From Gnetum montanum (Eukaryota > Streptophyta > Gnetopsida > Gnetales > Gnetaceae), in NCBI GenBank assembly GCA_015680685.1, contig MNCI01022121.1, positions 399,515 through 429,880 on the forward strand: a stretch of 30,366 bases of DNA, in the 5' to 3' direction. The notes beneath the pieces are model-generated. The model ran no database searches. It was not told where the DNA came from and saw nothing but the letters and a program-made list of their open reading frames with translations. Positions 10,597-20,983 of this stretch are shown one piece after another (positions within the stretch are counted from its first letter, which is position 1; each line of letters opens with the position of its first letter). The position numbers and the translations under genes were made by a program.

Positions 10597-12687
10597 AAAT
10601 ATGCATGGAATGAACTGAGGAGACAACTCATGCCAACAACCATGGCATAGACACATTGGAACATGAGCGTCGCTAACTTCCACCCCTCAACTTAAGATCA
10701 TCAATTGGGAGAACTTGGGCACTTCTTAGAAATTCAAATATATGCTCATTATTTCAGATCTCTCCCTTACAACTCAGTCATGGGAGAGATGGCCACCTAT
10801 GCTAATCATATAGGGCCCTCATTTTTTTTTCAATTTTTGTTTTACAATGTTTTTGTTTTACACATTTCTTTAACTTTTCTAATTTTTGTTTTACACCATC
10901 ATTATACTTTTCTATTTTTTTTTGTGTGTGTGTGTGCCATCCACCATGTAAGTTCATCACCCAATAAGTGTTCAGACCGATGGTATGAACTATTTTCATA
11001 TTAATTGCTAATGTTTGGTTTTTACCTTTAAGTTACAATGTTGATAGTAAGGTATGTTTCTTTTGATATGGCAGGCAATGAGATCACTTCATCCATCCAT
11101 CCACCAGTTTCTGTGGTTTCTCTTGGCTTGGAAATGTATAGTTCCCTTCTATACGAACTTTAACGAATTGGTGACTAGGTATTTCTCAAACTAAGGAAGA
11201 ACTCAAGGATCGTAAAGCGTGTGACTTCAAAGGAACTTGATGCTTTTTTGTTGGTCATTCACTTGGGTGTTTGGATGTTTTCTTCTTAAGTTTTCTTACC
11301 GTTCTGATGTTACCCAATTATCGGAAGCTGAGACAATAAAAATAAGAATTCTTTGCATGCTGTGGTCCCCACACATGAAAACACAAAACACAAAAAAAAA
11401 CCAAGGTGAGGATTCAAAGCACACCCCTTAGATGGAATAACTTTGTGCTACAAGCACTGGTTATGGAACTAAAAGTGTTCCCTCTAACTAAGGCCCTTCT
11501 CACTTTCCATTGTCTCCTTTGTTTTGTCGGAATGGTGGTGTCTCTTAAAAGATGCATCCTCGTTATCCAAGTGGATGGTTTAACCGAATGCATTGATGCG
11601 AAGTCACTGGAAGTGGTTGGTTTGAGCCCAGAGTTGGAATGAGATTTGCCAAGTCACATTAATCATCAAATACACAAGGGGCTGTACACTACCTTGTTCT
11701 TGGGATTCCATTCCATTTCTCTTCTCTCCATTATTCACCTCATTGCCAGTTTTATCATTAGTGTATATATTTTGGTTGATGCATTGTTTTCTTTTCGGTA
11801 AATTCTTATGGTTAATACTTTAACTCTTGTTCCAAAAGACATTCCTAGAGCCTATGGACTCTTTGAATATGGATTTGTTAGGGCATTAACGACATGAGCC
11901 TGCTTTGGGGAGGACCCACTAACATTCCTATTTGGAGCACTAGTTAACTTTTTTTCCTTAACATTTTGCAATTAATTATTATTTTGTTCATTTCCATCTT
12001 GACATCCACTTCACTATTTTTTTCCATTGTTCCTTTTTATCTATGTTACTTACTCCTTTCCCTTCTTCATTCTAACACTACCGGAGGTTCGTGATTAGTC
12101 ATGGAGGTATGGGGCCTACTTTTTTTCGATTTTCTCCTAGCCCCAAAATTTTTGATTTTCTTCCTAACCCCTACACCTTCGATAGTCATCAGTAACATCT
12201 TCCCAAGTCCATATCAGCCATACCACAACCTAGCCAATGGACGTACACCAAAGCAAGGTATTATTTACCTAATGATTCAATTACCCTTGCTAATATATGA
12301 TTGTGTTGTGTGTGCAAGTGGTGATTAAATAAACAATACACTGGATTTGGAGCTGGAGAAAAACACTTGGAATGGAGCAACGCTAAAGTAGCTATGCAAG
12401 GAGCAAGATTGATGGTGCACTTATGGATGGACAATGAAGCCGCAATCTTGGCATTGGCAACAACAACACTTCTTTCTATCTCTCTCTTTCTCTCAAGCTG
12501 CCAAGGCCTGATGTCATTGTAATAAGGTGTTCACCCTTCTTTTCATGAACACTAGTCTTGTCAAGTCTTGTAATAATGATCTGTTCACATGTCATCCCAT
12601 TAGTTCCATTCCCCTCAATAATTCCATACCTTCCCGATATTATTGTAAAGGAACTCAAGGACAAGTTTTCATTTAGTCATGGGGGTA
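10597..12687 (+). other. 3' internal region of element 1, no recognisable coding
   Basis: About 2.1 kb lies between the gap and the 3' LTR. It includes a T-rich tract with a (TG)n run at 10818-10936, several T- or A-homopolymers (one near 11391-11401) and only short open frames without motifs I recognise. T-rich non-coding 3' regions are common in Athila-like plant elements. No reverse transcriptase, RNase H, integrase or envelope-like signature is visible. Confidence 0.6.
12676..12687 (+). other. Candidate polypurine tract of element 1
   Basis: The bases GTCATGGGGGTA directly precede the 3' LTR, and the G5 run lies two bases from the LTR start. It is short for a polypurine tract and includes pyrimidines, so the assignment rests mainly on its position. 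Confidence 0.4.
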
Positions 12688-13582
12688 TGATGAGATGCGA
12701 TATCGCGTACGCGATATCATAGTCCGCCGTCAAATCTATAAATAAGAGGTGGCACTCCCCTCATTTCTCATCCTAGGCTAGAAGCAGTGAAGCTTTGGCA
12801 AAGTGATCACCCCAGAGATAGAATATTTTTCATGTGCCCGTAGTAGGAGTCCCCCAAGTGAACGGTTCTTTATTCGAGAAGCTTTGTACCTGAACGCAAG
12901 TTGTGTACAGCAATAAAGACGAGCTTTGTGGATAAACCTTGTAGTACATGGATAGGTTTATTTAATGTTATTTATTGCTTTCCTAGTAACATGACATGAG
13001 TACGACTTGGTTACAAGCATTGACAAATGTGTACGGCTAGCCAAGGAATCAAATACTCATCGTGATTAGATTCTCTTACCCTTAAACTCCTAGAATGTGG
13101 GATGAGTACGACTTGATTACGAGCATCTACGGATGTGTATGGCTAGTCAAGGAATCGGTTGCTCGTCACACCTAGGCTAGTTAGGTGCCTCAGTACGACC
13201 GCTTGGAGCACGTGCGCTACGTGTGGTAATCCCAATAACGATTAGCGTTTAGTAGCCACAGTTGCATAGTTCAAGGTGTGTACGGTAAGTGGGAATGGAT
13301 GCTGACGCTAGGACTTAGCACTGCAGTTAGAGTTAGTTTTAGTCTCTCAGCCCTTCATCCTTTAGCATAGGAGATAAACCTGAAAAGACCAAAAAAATCA
13401 TATACCTTGGACTTACTTAACCATACACCATGACAACAACAAGTAAGTCTGGGAAGACAATGATTAATTAACCCCAAGTTTTCCTTGCGGTGTTTAGGCA
13501 TTTAGTCTGCGAAGTTCGACCAAATCGCACGTGCTACACTCGTTTCGTATAGTTGATTGTAGGGGTACCTCGCAACTCATCA
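12688..13582 (+). repeat. 3' LTR of element 1 (895 bp)
   Basis: Same TGATGAG...CTCATCA ends as the 5' LTR. It has one palindrome (12700-12717) where the 5' LTR has two, which explains most of the 50-bp length difference. TATA box CTATAAATA is at 12736-12744 and AATAAA at 12912-12917. It is followed directly by TAAGT. Confidence 0.93.
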
Positions 13583-13587
13583 TAAGT
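13583..13587. repeat. Target-site duplication TAAGT, right copy
   Basis: Matches 6594-6598 exactly and lies directly after the CTCATCA end of element 1. Counting the duplicated bases once, the element 2 gag reading on the minus strand continues in the same frame across the insertion point. Confidence 0.95.
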
Positions 13588-15378
13588 CATGTAAGCCAAG
13601 TCTTTGCATGCCTCGACCACATCCTATATGCTCTTAGTTTGGGCTAAAGCTTGATTAAGAGAGCAAGGAGCGAGGTAGTAAAATTTCAAATTGATGAAGT
13701 CATTCACTGCACCCTTAAAGATGGCCAGCAAGTGGGCCTCTATGATGGGCTTGTGGATTTCATTAAGGATTGCGCTCCAACGTTGAATGAACTTTCGAAC
13801 TAGTTCTAGCGGGTCCTGCTTCACACTCATCAGTTGATCCAGCGTGGTTTCTGGCTTCAAGTTGTACTTGAAGCATGTCACGAACTAGATCAACAGCTCT
13901 TCCAAGGTTGAAATGGATAAGCATGGCAACGCATGATACCAATCTAGATCTTTCCCAGCTAGGGACATAGTGAAGACACGAATGATCATGTGCGGCCATT
14001 GTTGCAATAGTAGAGACTCAAACCTAAAGGTAACAAGATGTGCATTGAGATCTCCCTCCCCATCGTACTTCGTGAAGTGTGGGAGAGACATCCCCGGAGG
14101 TAACATCAAAGCAGGGATTACAGGGTTGATGAGGTCATCTTGGTAAAATTTCATGAATTGTACCATGTCGAACCCAGTAGCTTTGAGATGCTTTATTTTC
14201 TTAGTGAGGGTTTGAATGAGCTGAAACACTTGGCCCAGACCTAGCAACATTGTAGACGGTTGGGGTGCTATGGAGGCAGCCCCCACTTGTGGCATGGTGG
14301 GAGTGGCAATGTGACCCATCGGCGGTACTGTTGGGATGAGTCCCATGAGCAATGCAGCCTACGTTGTCCACCACTAGGCAAGCGGTGTTGTTAGGACAGC
14401 TACTACAGGTTGGACTACCGAATGGACCGCTTGTGTTGCTGGTAGCATGGACCATAGCCCCTTGTTAGGTTGCACCATCTACGAGGCTTGATATGTTTGA
14501 GAGCACACATCGTGAGACATTTGCAACGGTTGTAGAATAGGCGAAGAAGCAACTGGGGTCCACCATGTGGATGGGCCATGGCCCACCACAATGTGTGGAA
14601 CCAGCATGAATGTAGGAATAGGGTTAGAAATAGAAGTCGCATATGTTTGCGAAGTTGGTATTATATGCACGTGTGGCAGGGTAGCCTCAATTGGTGTATG
14701 CTACCTTGCACGGATTGACTATTGAATAGTTTGCAATAGGACAATAGCTATAAATGGAGCAGGCGACAGCGAATGCTGAAACAACACAGGCTTGGCATGG
14801 CTACCCATAGTAGCTGTAACTACAGGTTTCAGAAGCGTAGGTGTAATCATAAAGGAAGCAGTAATAGACCACGGCTTGGCCTAGAAGGACTAGGTAGGAG
14901 AGATAGGAGTGGGGCTAGTTGGACCTCCCTCATTTGATTGGGAATCGAGTTCTTCCTATCCATCCTAGAAAGCATCATCTTCATTGGACATTGTGTCTTG
15001 TTGCTCCCTAAGCCTCGCCAACTGGATTAGTTGGTCTAGAAGCCTTTGGTATGCTTGTGTTAAAGGTAGAGAAGGACCTAGAGTAGGAACGAATTCTTTC
15101 CCATTGCAGTAAGCAAACTTGAAGCTACATTTTTCTTTAAGTTCGTGTAAATCCAAGGGCAGATTTGCCTGCACCTTTCCACAGAGGAAACTATAATGCT
15201 CGTGTTGCTAGGCTAATCCCTCAGGCCCTCAATTTTGAATTCTGAAAGATCGACAAGTTTCTTGCATCAGATTTAGTGGTTTCCTGGCATCAATAGTGCC
15301 TTGAACCATGATGGGAGCTTCAACGTTGAAGGGAACTTTCACATTGAAAGCGTTGGCAGTAGTAGTTGAAAAATCCAT
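13583..15378 (-). pseudogene. Gag of element 2, N-terminal and capsid part (upstream of the element 1 insertion)
   Basis: Start ATG at 15378-15376 (MDFSTTT), aligned with the MDSFQSN start of the element 4 gag. In order there is an N-terminal region (KVQANLPLDL... matches IQAKLAL... in element 4), a Pro/Thr-rich low-similarity linker with several stops (about 14353-14960) and the capsid domain (13624-14352) with FTKYDGEGD, FESLLLQQWPH, DLDWYHALP and FIQRWSAILNEI motifs. The capsid is broken by a TAG at 13882-13884 where element 4 has Gln. Two more TAGs lie just upstream of 14352, and a TGA and a TAG lie in the N-terminal region near 15200-15235. The gene stops at the right edge of element 1. 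Confidence 0.8.
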
Positions 15379-15485
15379 TGTTAAGCAAGTAGTTATGCAG
15401 GTAGCTATGCAGGTAGTTATGCAAAAAATCATAAAAGTTATGCAAAAGAGCGTGAATAATCAAGGAAACCAAAAAACAACAAAAA

Positions 15486-16140
15486 AGAAGGCTTTATGTC
15501 TTGTCAGATTCCATAGGAATCGTTGAGATGACCGATTTGTACCGTCCAAGGTGTAAACAACCACAAATGGGTGTTACATTTACACCAGTTTATGATAGGG
15601 TACAGAGCACATGCAAGACCACCGCAAGACTAGAAAGCTAGATAGTAACAAGAAAGGCTTTGCATTTTGCAGGATCCCTAAGGGATTGTTGAAGTGACCA
15701 CTCTATACCACACGAGATGGGATACAGAATGCATGCAAGACTACCGTTAGATGGGCAAGCTAACTAGCGATCGAGAAGGCTTTGTGTCTTGTAGGATCCT
15801 TGAGGGACCATCAGAGCAATCGCTCTATACCATGCAACATGGTAAAGAATGCATGCAAGACCATGAGGGGCAAGTTAACTAGCATATGAGTAGGCTTTAT
15901 GTCTTACAGGGCTCCAGAGGAACTGTCGAAGAAACTGTTCTTTACCACATGCACGATAGGGTACAAAATGCATGCAAGACTATCGTAAAATGGGCTAGTT
16001 AATAAGCAATCGGAGGCCTTGTGTCCTGTGGGGCTCTCGAGGAACCGTCAAGCTAACCGATCTGCACCGCACAAAGCACAAACAACCACAAAAGGATGTC
16101 ACGTTTACTCTTATGTGTATCACGGTGCAGAAGTCTCACA
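15486..16140 (-). repeat. Five tandem ~120-bp units in the element 2 leader
   Basis: Units begin at about 15486, 15652, 15775, 15893 and 16014 on the plus strand, each opening with AAGGCTTTRTGTCTT-like sequence. The middle and end of most units carry CTATACCA-like and GCATGCAAGAC strings. The first and last units also contain AACAACCACAAA. The array lies between the primer site and the gag start. In element 4 the same position holds a single related block (about 22620-22715, GTGTGGTATAG through AGAAAGCCTTTT), so the unit has been amplified in element 2. A packaging or leader role is possible but not shown. Confidence 0.75.
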
Positions 16141-16173
16141 GAACTACCATGACATGTGGAAAAGGCACCAAAA

Positions 16174-16192
16174 AGCCCTCCTTCTAGTGCTA
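16174..16192 (-). other. Primer-binding site of element 2 (family B type)
   Basis: On the minus strand this reads TAGCACTAGAAGGAGGGCT, differing from the element 4 site TGGCGCTAGAAGGAGGGCC at three positions, all transitions. In both elements the six bases GTTTTC separate it from the CA end of the LTR. I cannot name the primer tRNA. Confidence 0.65.
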
Positions 16193-16198
16193 GAAAAC

Positions 16199-17732
16199 TG
16201 TAGTGACCGACAACATTGGTGGTTGGAAAACATCAAGGGGTTGGCGGGCGTGATAGTCTCGATCCCATACCTGTAGGAGGGCTATGCTAGGAGTGTGTGC
16301 AGATATGGGACACGCTGAATGATTTGGTCGATCAGACAGGGACTTAATTGACATCTATATAGCCTCTTGCAACATATACTTTTAAAATGGGAATGAAAAT
16401 GCAATGTGATGCTTGAAAGTAAATAAGCGGAATGATACCCACAAGTAAATGAAACAGGAAATAATGCAGGGAATAATGCAACATGTGACAGTAATAAGAA
16501 ACAAAGTAAAATACAGTTAGGAGAATGCACCACTCCGAAGCTACAAATTTGTTCCACCAAGGCGGATACAGTCGGTTGCACTACGTGATGAAGTGCAGTG
16601 ATCTCGAGAGTAACCAGGGTGTGCAGAGCGAGCAACTTGTGTACCTGGACACAGAATTTGATGTTGATAGTGTGGGAATTCTAGCAAGGTGGTAGAAGAG
16701 TGGGTAGAATGGAATATCAACTGGGGATGCTAACTGTTCACCGTGTCAAAACAGAAATCTTACAATGCTCAATGCTGAAACCAAAGAGAATGTTAGCTGG
16801 AAAAGTGAGAAGGTCAAATAGAACAGCAAGCCGAAAGAGAGAGCCAATGAGTCAAAGAGCCAGAGAGCCCAAAAAGTGAGAGAGAGCTTTTGTGTTGCTT
16901 GTTGAGGTGCTTATAGAACAAAGGGCACACAAATAGGGCCGTTTGGAGGCCACGTGCCTTGGACCTTTGGTTGACTTGCTCGTGCTACACGTGCCACTAT
17001 GGCCATTAGATGCTCATGACTATTGTGACTATGAGTCTGCAATGTCATAAATATGAGCCTGCCATGTCATAATTACATTATCAGTGTTTGGAGGCATGTG
17101 CCAATGGTCCAATTAGATGAAGTGGATTGATGTCGCGCAACCACCTGCATGCCTTACTGTGCTTCGTAGTGTAGTATGCTTGGCGTAGCATAGTGTCTTG
17201 TCGGGCATTTTGCTACATGTGTGCTACATTATTGCTATGCTACGTAGCATATCATAGTGTAGCAATAGGCCTTAGTTACAAAAACTTTGCCGATTTGCAA
17301 ACTTTTCTTTCAGGAATGCAAGATTTGTGAACTTCATTGTTCTAGTCCTTTGAGCTTTCTTTTGTCTCTTTCATAGGATTGCTATGCCTCACTACACCTT
17401 CCAGCTTAGCATAGTGTAGCAACAAACATGATCTGCCACTTCCTAGCTTCTATCTCTTCTGCAATATTGCTACACCTCACTACACCTTGCAGTTTAGCGT
17501 AGCGTAGCAGCAGACATGGTCTACCACTTCCTGACGGAAAGGGAAATCTTTGAAGAGCTTGAAATTGGTCAAGGAGAGTGGCTGCGAAGCTATTTCTATG
17601 CTACATCATGTGGCGTAGTATAGCGTAGTACTTTGTTCTAAAATTTCCTTCTAAAGCTTGCTACACTACACAGCGTAGCATAGCGTGGTAGACTTCGTGA
17701 CTTAGAAAACTTGCCAAACTATTTCTTGAGCA
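16199..17732 (-). repeat. 5' LTR of element 2 (~1534 bp)
   Basis: On the minus strand it begins TGCTCAAG at 17732 and ends ACTACA at 16199. The ends were set by alignment with the element 4 LTR (1543 bp); the length agreement supports both. U3 (about 17150-17720) is full of related AGCTTGCTACACTACAC / TAGCATAGTGTAGCA-like repeats, which correspond to the 80-bp units of element 4. A TATA box TCTATAA lies at 16917-16911, followed by a CTCTCT-rich probable R region. The base just outside the right end is 17733. Confidence 0.72.
16911..16917 (-). promoter_or_regulatory. TATA box of element 2 LTR
   Basis: TTCTATAAGCACC on the minus strand, ~815 bp into the LTR, followed by a pyrimidine-rich CTCTCTCTCAC stretch. 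The position corresponds to the TATA box of the element 4 LTR. Confidence 0.55.
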
Positions 17733-19080
17733 CCCAGAGTGCTGCTGCCAACTCCACACCATTTCTGAGTAGGCTGTCAGCTGGGCAGGCTACTTAGGTG
17801 GACAGGTGAGATGACTCGTAGAGCTTGCTAACACCTAAAGTAGAAAATTTTCCGAACTAGCCGACTTGAACTCAGGGTGTTCTCCTCCCGATGAACTACC
17901 ATAGTGCTGCATGGATTGCAAGGCCTGGTGAAGCCAGGATGACCTCACATTTTTTGAGGTGTTTCAATAGTGTTTATACAATGCAAAATTGTTGTTAGAG
18001 TTGGCACCCAAAAATCATTTTTATTTAGAGGCAAGGACGATGAGAACATCCTGTTTTCTTGGAAACAACACAACAACAAGAAATACAAGATCCATTAATT
18101 GACCCTTTTTCAAAATATAAAATAAGATGGCTCTATTTCTATGATGATTCCTTTGCTTGGATATATAAAGAGAGAGTGGACGATTTTATTATAAGCAAAC
18201 AAAGAAATGCAATGTTTTTGTGTGAATTTTTCCATAGGAAGAAAAACCAATAGAAATGGGAAAAGGAAACTCACTATCAAGCAAACCACTACACTTTTCA
18301 TACAAGGTAGGTTTTCTTAAATTTCCAAAGTCCTCAATAATGTTTATTATATATTTTGTATATTGAATATCTTTGAAGTCCTGCCTAATGTCTATGTATA
18401 TACATGAATCAGTTATCATTATTCATATGGCCCAAATGTTATCATAGAGGTAGCACCTAGGGAAGGAAGAAAAAGAAATAGAAATGGCAGAAAGACTGGT
18501 TACCAATGTAGTTTCATCATATGCATTATGCATGGCACTAAGAATGTTACATGCATTATATATAAAGAAATGAATCATGTTGACAAATCTGGAGCTTATT
18601 GTCATAGGTTTCTTGGTTTCATGTCAAATAGAAGAGATGCTCACTCAATACATATTTTCCATAAGATATGTCAAAAGATAGTATCATTATGGAACCAAAG
18701 ATTTCCAATAGATATGATTTATGAGAGATATATTAAGGATTTATTCAATGAAGGGTAAGAATTCAAGATGTCTTAGAAGAGGGACATGTTTCTTCTGAAA
18801 AAGCACATTTATAATATTTGTAAGATGTTACATTCGAATACAAAAAAAGTGAACATGATAAAATTAGCATTAGGTTATGGTACCAAAGCACCATAGAATT
18901 TTTCTTTTACTATTAAGAGATGAACATCGAATAGTCTATCCCAACAATCATCAAGTTGCAATAACTATCGATGTTGAAGAAGATGATAGGCCTATCTCAA
19001 AATAGCATATTTTCTATGGATTCAACCTTCAACACCAACAAATATAGAGTAAGTAAATATTTTGGGTATTGTTTAGAAAC
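17733..19080. other. Interval between element 2 and element 3; AT-rich, partly coding-like
   Basis: About 1.35 kb lies outside the two nests. The first 250 bp look like ordinary intergenic sequence and include a weak tRNA-like string near 17860-17925 that I do not call. From about 18000 the base composition becomes clearly AT-rich, and short open frames appear, for example 18059-18253 on the plus strand (RWLYFYDDSFAW segment), which I cannot assign. It may be pre-insertion host DNA or another old mobile element. Confidence 0.5.
18440..18900 (+). pseudogene. Coding-like fragment, possibly MULE/FAR1-type transposase-derived
   Basis: The frame runs from an Arg/Lys-rich start (GRKRNRNGRKTGYQC) through a Cys/His-containing block with YKEMNHVD, then WNQRFPIDMIYERYIKDLF, to a TAA at 18756-18758. 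After interruptions the same frame reads RDMFLLKKHIYNICKML. A basic Cys/His N-terminal block followed by a Leu-rich helix with an R-D-M-F-L start recalls the DNA-binding half of MULE or FAR1-like proteins, but I have no motif strong enough to be sure. Several in-frame stops and the absence of a DDE core make it at best a remnant. Confidence 0.3.
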
Positions 19081-20019
19081 TGATGAGACGTGGTTTGCAT
19101 CGGCCGCGATATTGCGTACGCGATATCGCAGTCAGCCGTCATGTCTATAAATAAGAGGCGGCTCTCCCTTATTCGGGATCCCAGTTTTACTGTTGCGAAG
19201 CTCTGCCAGTTTGATCCCTCTAGAGTTAGAATTTTCCCGTGTCTGCCCACAGTGTGGTGAATGTGATTGTACGGTGTCTTTATTCGAGTGTACCGTACTT
19301 GGACACGCACATGACCGGTAATAAAGATCGAGATTACTTCATCATTGCAGCATTCACTTAGTTTATTTATTTGTTATTTATTTCATGTTATTTATTGCTT
19401 TCATAGCGCGGTGTAAGTACGACTTGACTACGAGCATCTACGGGTGTGTACAGCTAGTTAAGGAATCGGTTACTTATCGCGATTACTCTCTCAACCCTTA
19501 AACTCCTAGAAGCGGAACGAGTTCAACTTCATTACGAGCATTTAAGTGTGACTGCTTGGTAGCCCAGTGGTGTAGCTAGGGGGATCTACGCTTGGTAACC
19601 CAGTGGCGTATTTGGGGTCTGCGCTTGGTAATCCCAGTGGCGTACCTAGGCCTATGCTTGGTAGTCCCAGTGGCAGTCGTGCACGAAGTCCAAGATGTGT
19701 ACGGTTGATCAAGGAATCGGTTGCTCGTCGCACTTAGGCTAGATTAGATTTTCTTACCCTTTTCCTCTTAGCTTAGATTAGTTAATATTATTTTCCACTG
19801 CCATCAGGAGTAGCGTTAGAATTAGAACACATCATACACCTCATCTAGACTAAACCATACGTGACATATGCAAAACTAGTCTAGATGGGAAGACAGCGAA
19901 CTGCGACCTAAGGCTAACTATCTAGGTGCCACAACTAGTCCATCTGCGGAGTTCGACCGGATCGCGCGTGCGACGCTCGTTTCGTATGGTTGAGTGTAGG
20001 GGTACCTCGCCACTCATCA
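19081..20019 (+). repeat. 5' LTR of element 3 (939 bp)
   Basis: Ends TGATGAG...CTCATCA as in element 1. The palindrome (19109-19126) differs from the element 1 core at one base. TATA box CTATAAATA is at 19145-19153 and AATAAA at 19320-19325. Downstream are four tandem units starting YGCTTGGTA at 19553, 19589, 19622 and 19655 (33-36 bp apart), of which the element 1 LTRs show only one trace. Confidence 0.9.
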
Positions 20020-20020
20020 T

Positions 20021-20038
20021 TGGCGCCGTTGCCGGGGA
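20021..20038 (+). other. Primer-binding site, perfect tRNA-Asp match
   Basis: TGGCGCCGTTGCCGGGGA starts two bases after the LTR end and is the exact 18-base complement of the 3' end (with CCA) of plant tRNA-Asp(GUC) as I know that sequence. Confidence 0.92.
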
Positions 20039-20150
20039 TGGTGCTAGTTATCTAGATTAGTTATATCATACAAGGTCGCTGTAAAGAACTTAACGATATA
20101 TCTCTTAAAAAGAAGTAATTATAAAAAGTCACATAAATTCACACACAACA

Positions 20151-20983
20151 ATGCCTCTCCTACAAGATGATAATAACGCCACACTTAGTGAGGAAGTTCA
20201 TTGGAGAACCAATGAGCTATATGACGATGAAGATTGGAGTATACAACCTGAAGTGGGAGTTTCCTATAAGAATGAACAAAAACAACGTCATCGTAACACA
20301 CGAAAGCATAACTTACCCGATGACGATGAACCCCCACTGGCCACTACAAGCTTAACGCAAATACAAGAGGCTGTTCGAATCTCACGTAGGCATCGTAAAG
20401 AGAGCCGACTACCCAGGCTCGATTTAAACAACTTTCCCAAATTTTCAGGAGGCTATGACTTAGATCCGCATCAACATTTACTAGCCTTCTACGATGCCTG
20501 CACATGGAATAACATTGATAACAGTTGGCAAAAACTTAAGCTCTTTCCTATGATACTCGTTGACCAAGCTAAAGTATGGTATAGATCGTTAAAACCAAAT
20601 TCAATACGACGCTGGTCAACAATGGTAGAGGTCTTTAACGAAAAATATCAAACCTACGCAAGAGTGTCAGCCTTGAGGAAACAAATCCATGGATGGAAAC
20701 AAGAAAAACATGAACCCTTGGACATGGCCTTAGAAAGATATTATTCACTGTTAAACAACTGCCCAGGCCATGGGTTTTCCGAGGAAAGGCTAATGTATCA
20801 CATCGTTGATGGGCTACGTAATGAAACCCGAGAGACCTTGGGAACGTATGCCCAAGGTCAACTATACAACCTACGAACCCATCAAATTCAAGAGCTTATT
20901 AAGCGGGTAGCTGAAACACCGTGAAAATTACGGGTCCTCCTCAGGCGAAGATTCGGAATCTGAGCAAGAACGCGCCTCGAATT
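20151..20983 (+). pseudogene. Gag of element 3, truncated by element 4
   Basis: The start ATG is at 20151 in CAACAATGCC context. Residues 1-85 are acidic/basic and low complexity. From about residue 85 a Retrotrans_gag-type capsid domain runs through LPRLDLNNFPKFSGG, WQKLKLFPM, KVWYRSLKP, RRWSTMVEVFNEKY, a YHIVDGLRNE motif and LGTYAQGQLY, all with counterparts in element 1. The open frame ends at TGA 20922-20924, but the next frame continues with an acidic Ser/Glu stretch (GSSSGEDSESEQE) to the LTR junction, so a one-base frameshift near 20915 is likely. Gag would assemble particles. No zinc knuckle is present before the break. Confidence 0.85.

Larger units (their letters stand above)
6599..13582 (+). 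mobile_element. Element 1: family A LTR retrotransposon, both LTRs and TSD present
   Basis: A 6984-bp element is bounded by LTRs at 6599-7543 and 12688-13582 and flanked by TAAGT. It has a tRNA-Asp-type primer site, a gag frame with several stops, a retropepsin domain that runs into the 120-base N gap, and then ~2 kb without recognisable coding. By eye the two LTRs differ at 14 of 170 positions in the segment 6801-6970 against 12840-13009, ten of them transitions, so it is not recent. I find no reverse transcriptase or integrase motifs, so it looks non-autonomous unless the gap is badly mis-sized. It sits inside the gag gene of element 2 and is therefore younger than element 2. Confidence 0.93.
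1..17732 (-). mobile_element. Element 2: family B LTR retrotransposon, old copy, 5' part and body
   Basis: Reading down the minus strand, this element has a 5' LTR (17732-16199), a primer site (16192-16174), a leader with tandem repeats, gag, pro, a short array of ~33-bp units and then an oppositely oriented multi-exon gene (338-4041, plus strand). Its 3' LTR would lie left of the window. The order and spacing of parts match element 4 in inverted orientation, which is how the boundaries were set. Gag is interrupted at 6599-13582 by element 1. Many in-frame TAG codons and a few frameshifts show it is dead. No reverse transcriptase, RNase H or integrase lies between pro and the antisense gene. 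Confidence 0.8.
19081..20983 (+). mobile_element. Element 3: family A LTR retrotransposon, 5' part only
   Basis: A 5' LTR (19081-20019), an intact tRNA-Asp primer site and the gag gene are present. The element stops at 20983, where the LTR of element 4 starts inside its gag. The remainder, if kept, lies to the right of the window behind element 4. Its LTR and gag are related to element 1 but belong to a distinct, better preserved subfamily. Confidence 0.85.

Noticed and set aside
10818-10936. Poly(A)/LINE-type tail from the T-rich tract
   Set aside because: It lies inside element 1 between protease and 3' LTR with no LINE coding or TSD around it. T-rich non-coding tracts are usual in such elements.
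17855-17930. tRNA or tRNA-derived SINE on the minus strand
   Set aside because: GAGTTCAAGTC resembles a B box, but no matching T stem, acceptor stem or convincing A box could be paired.
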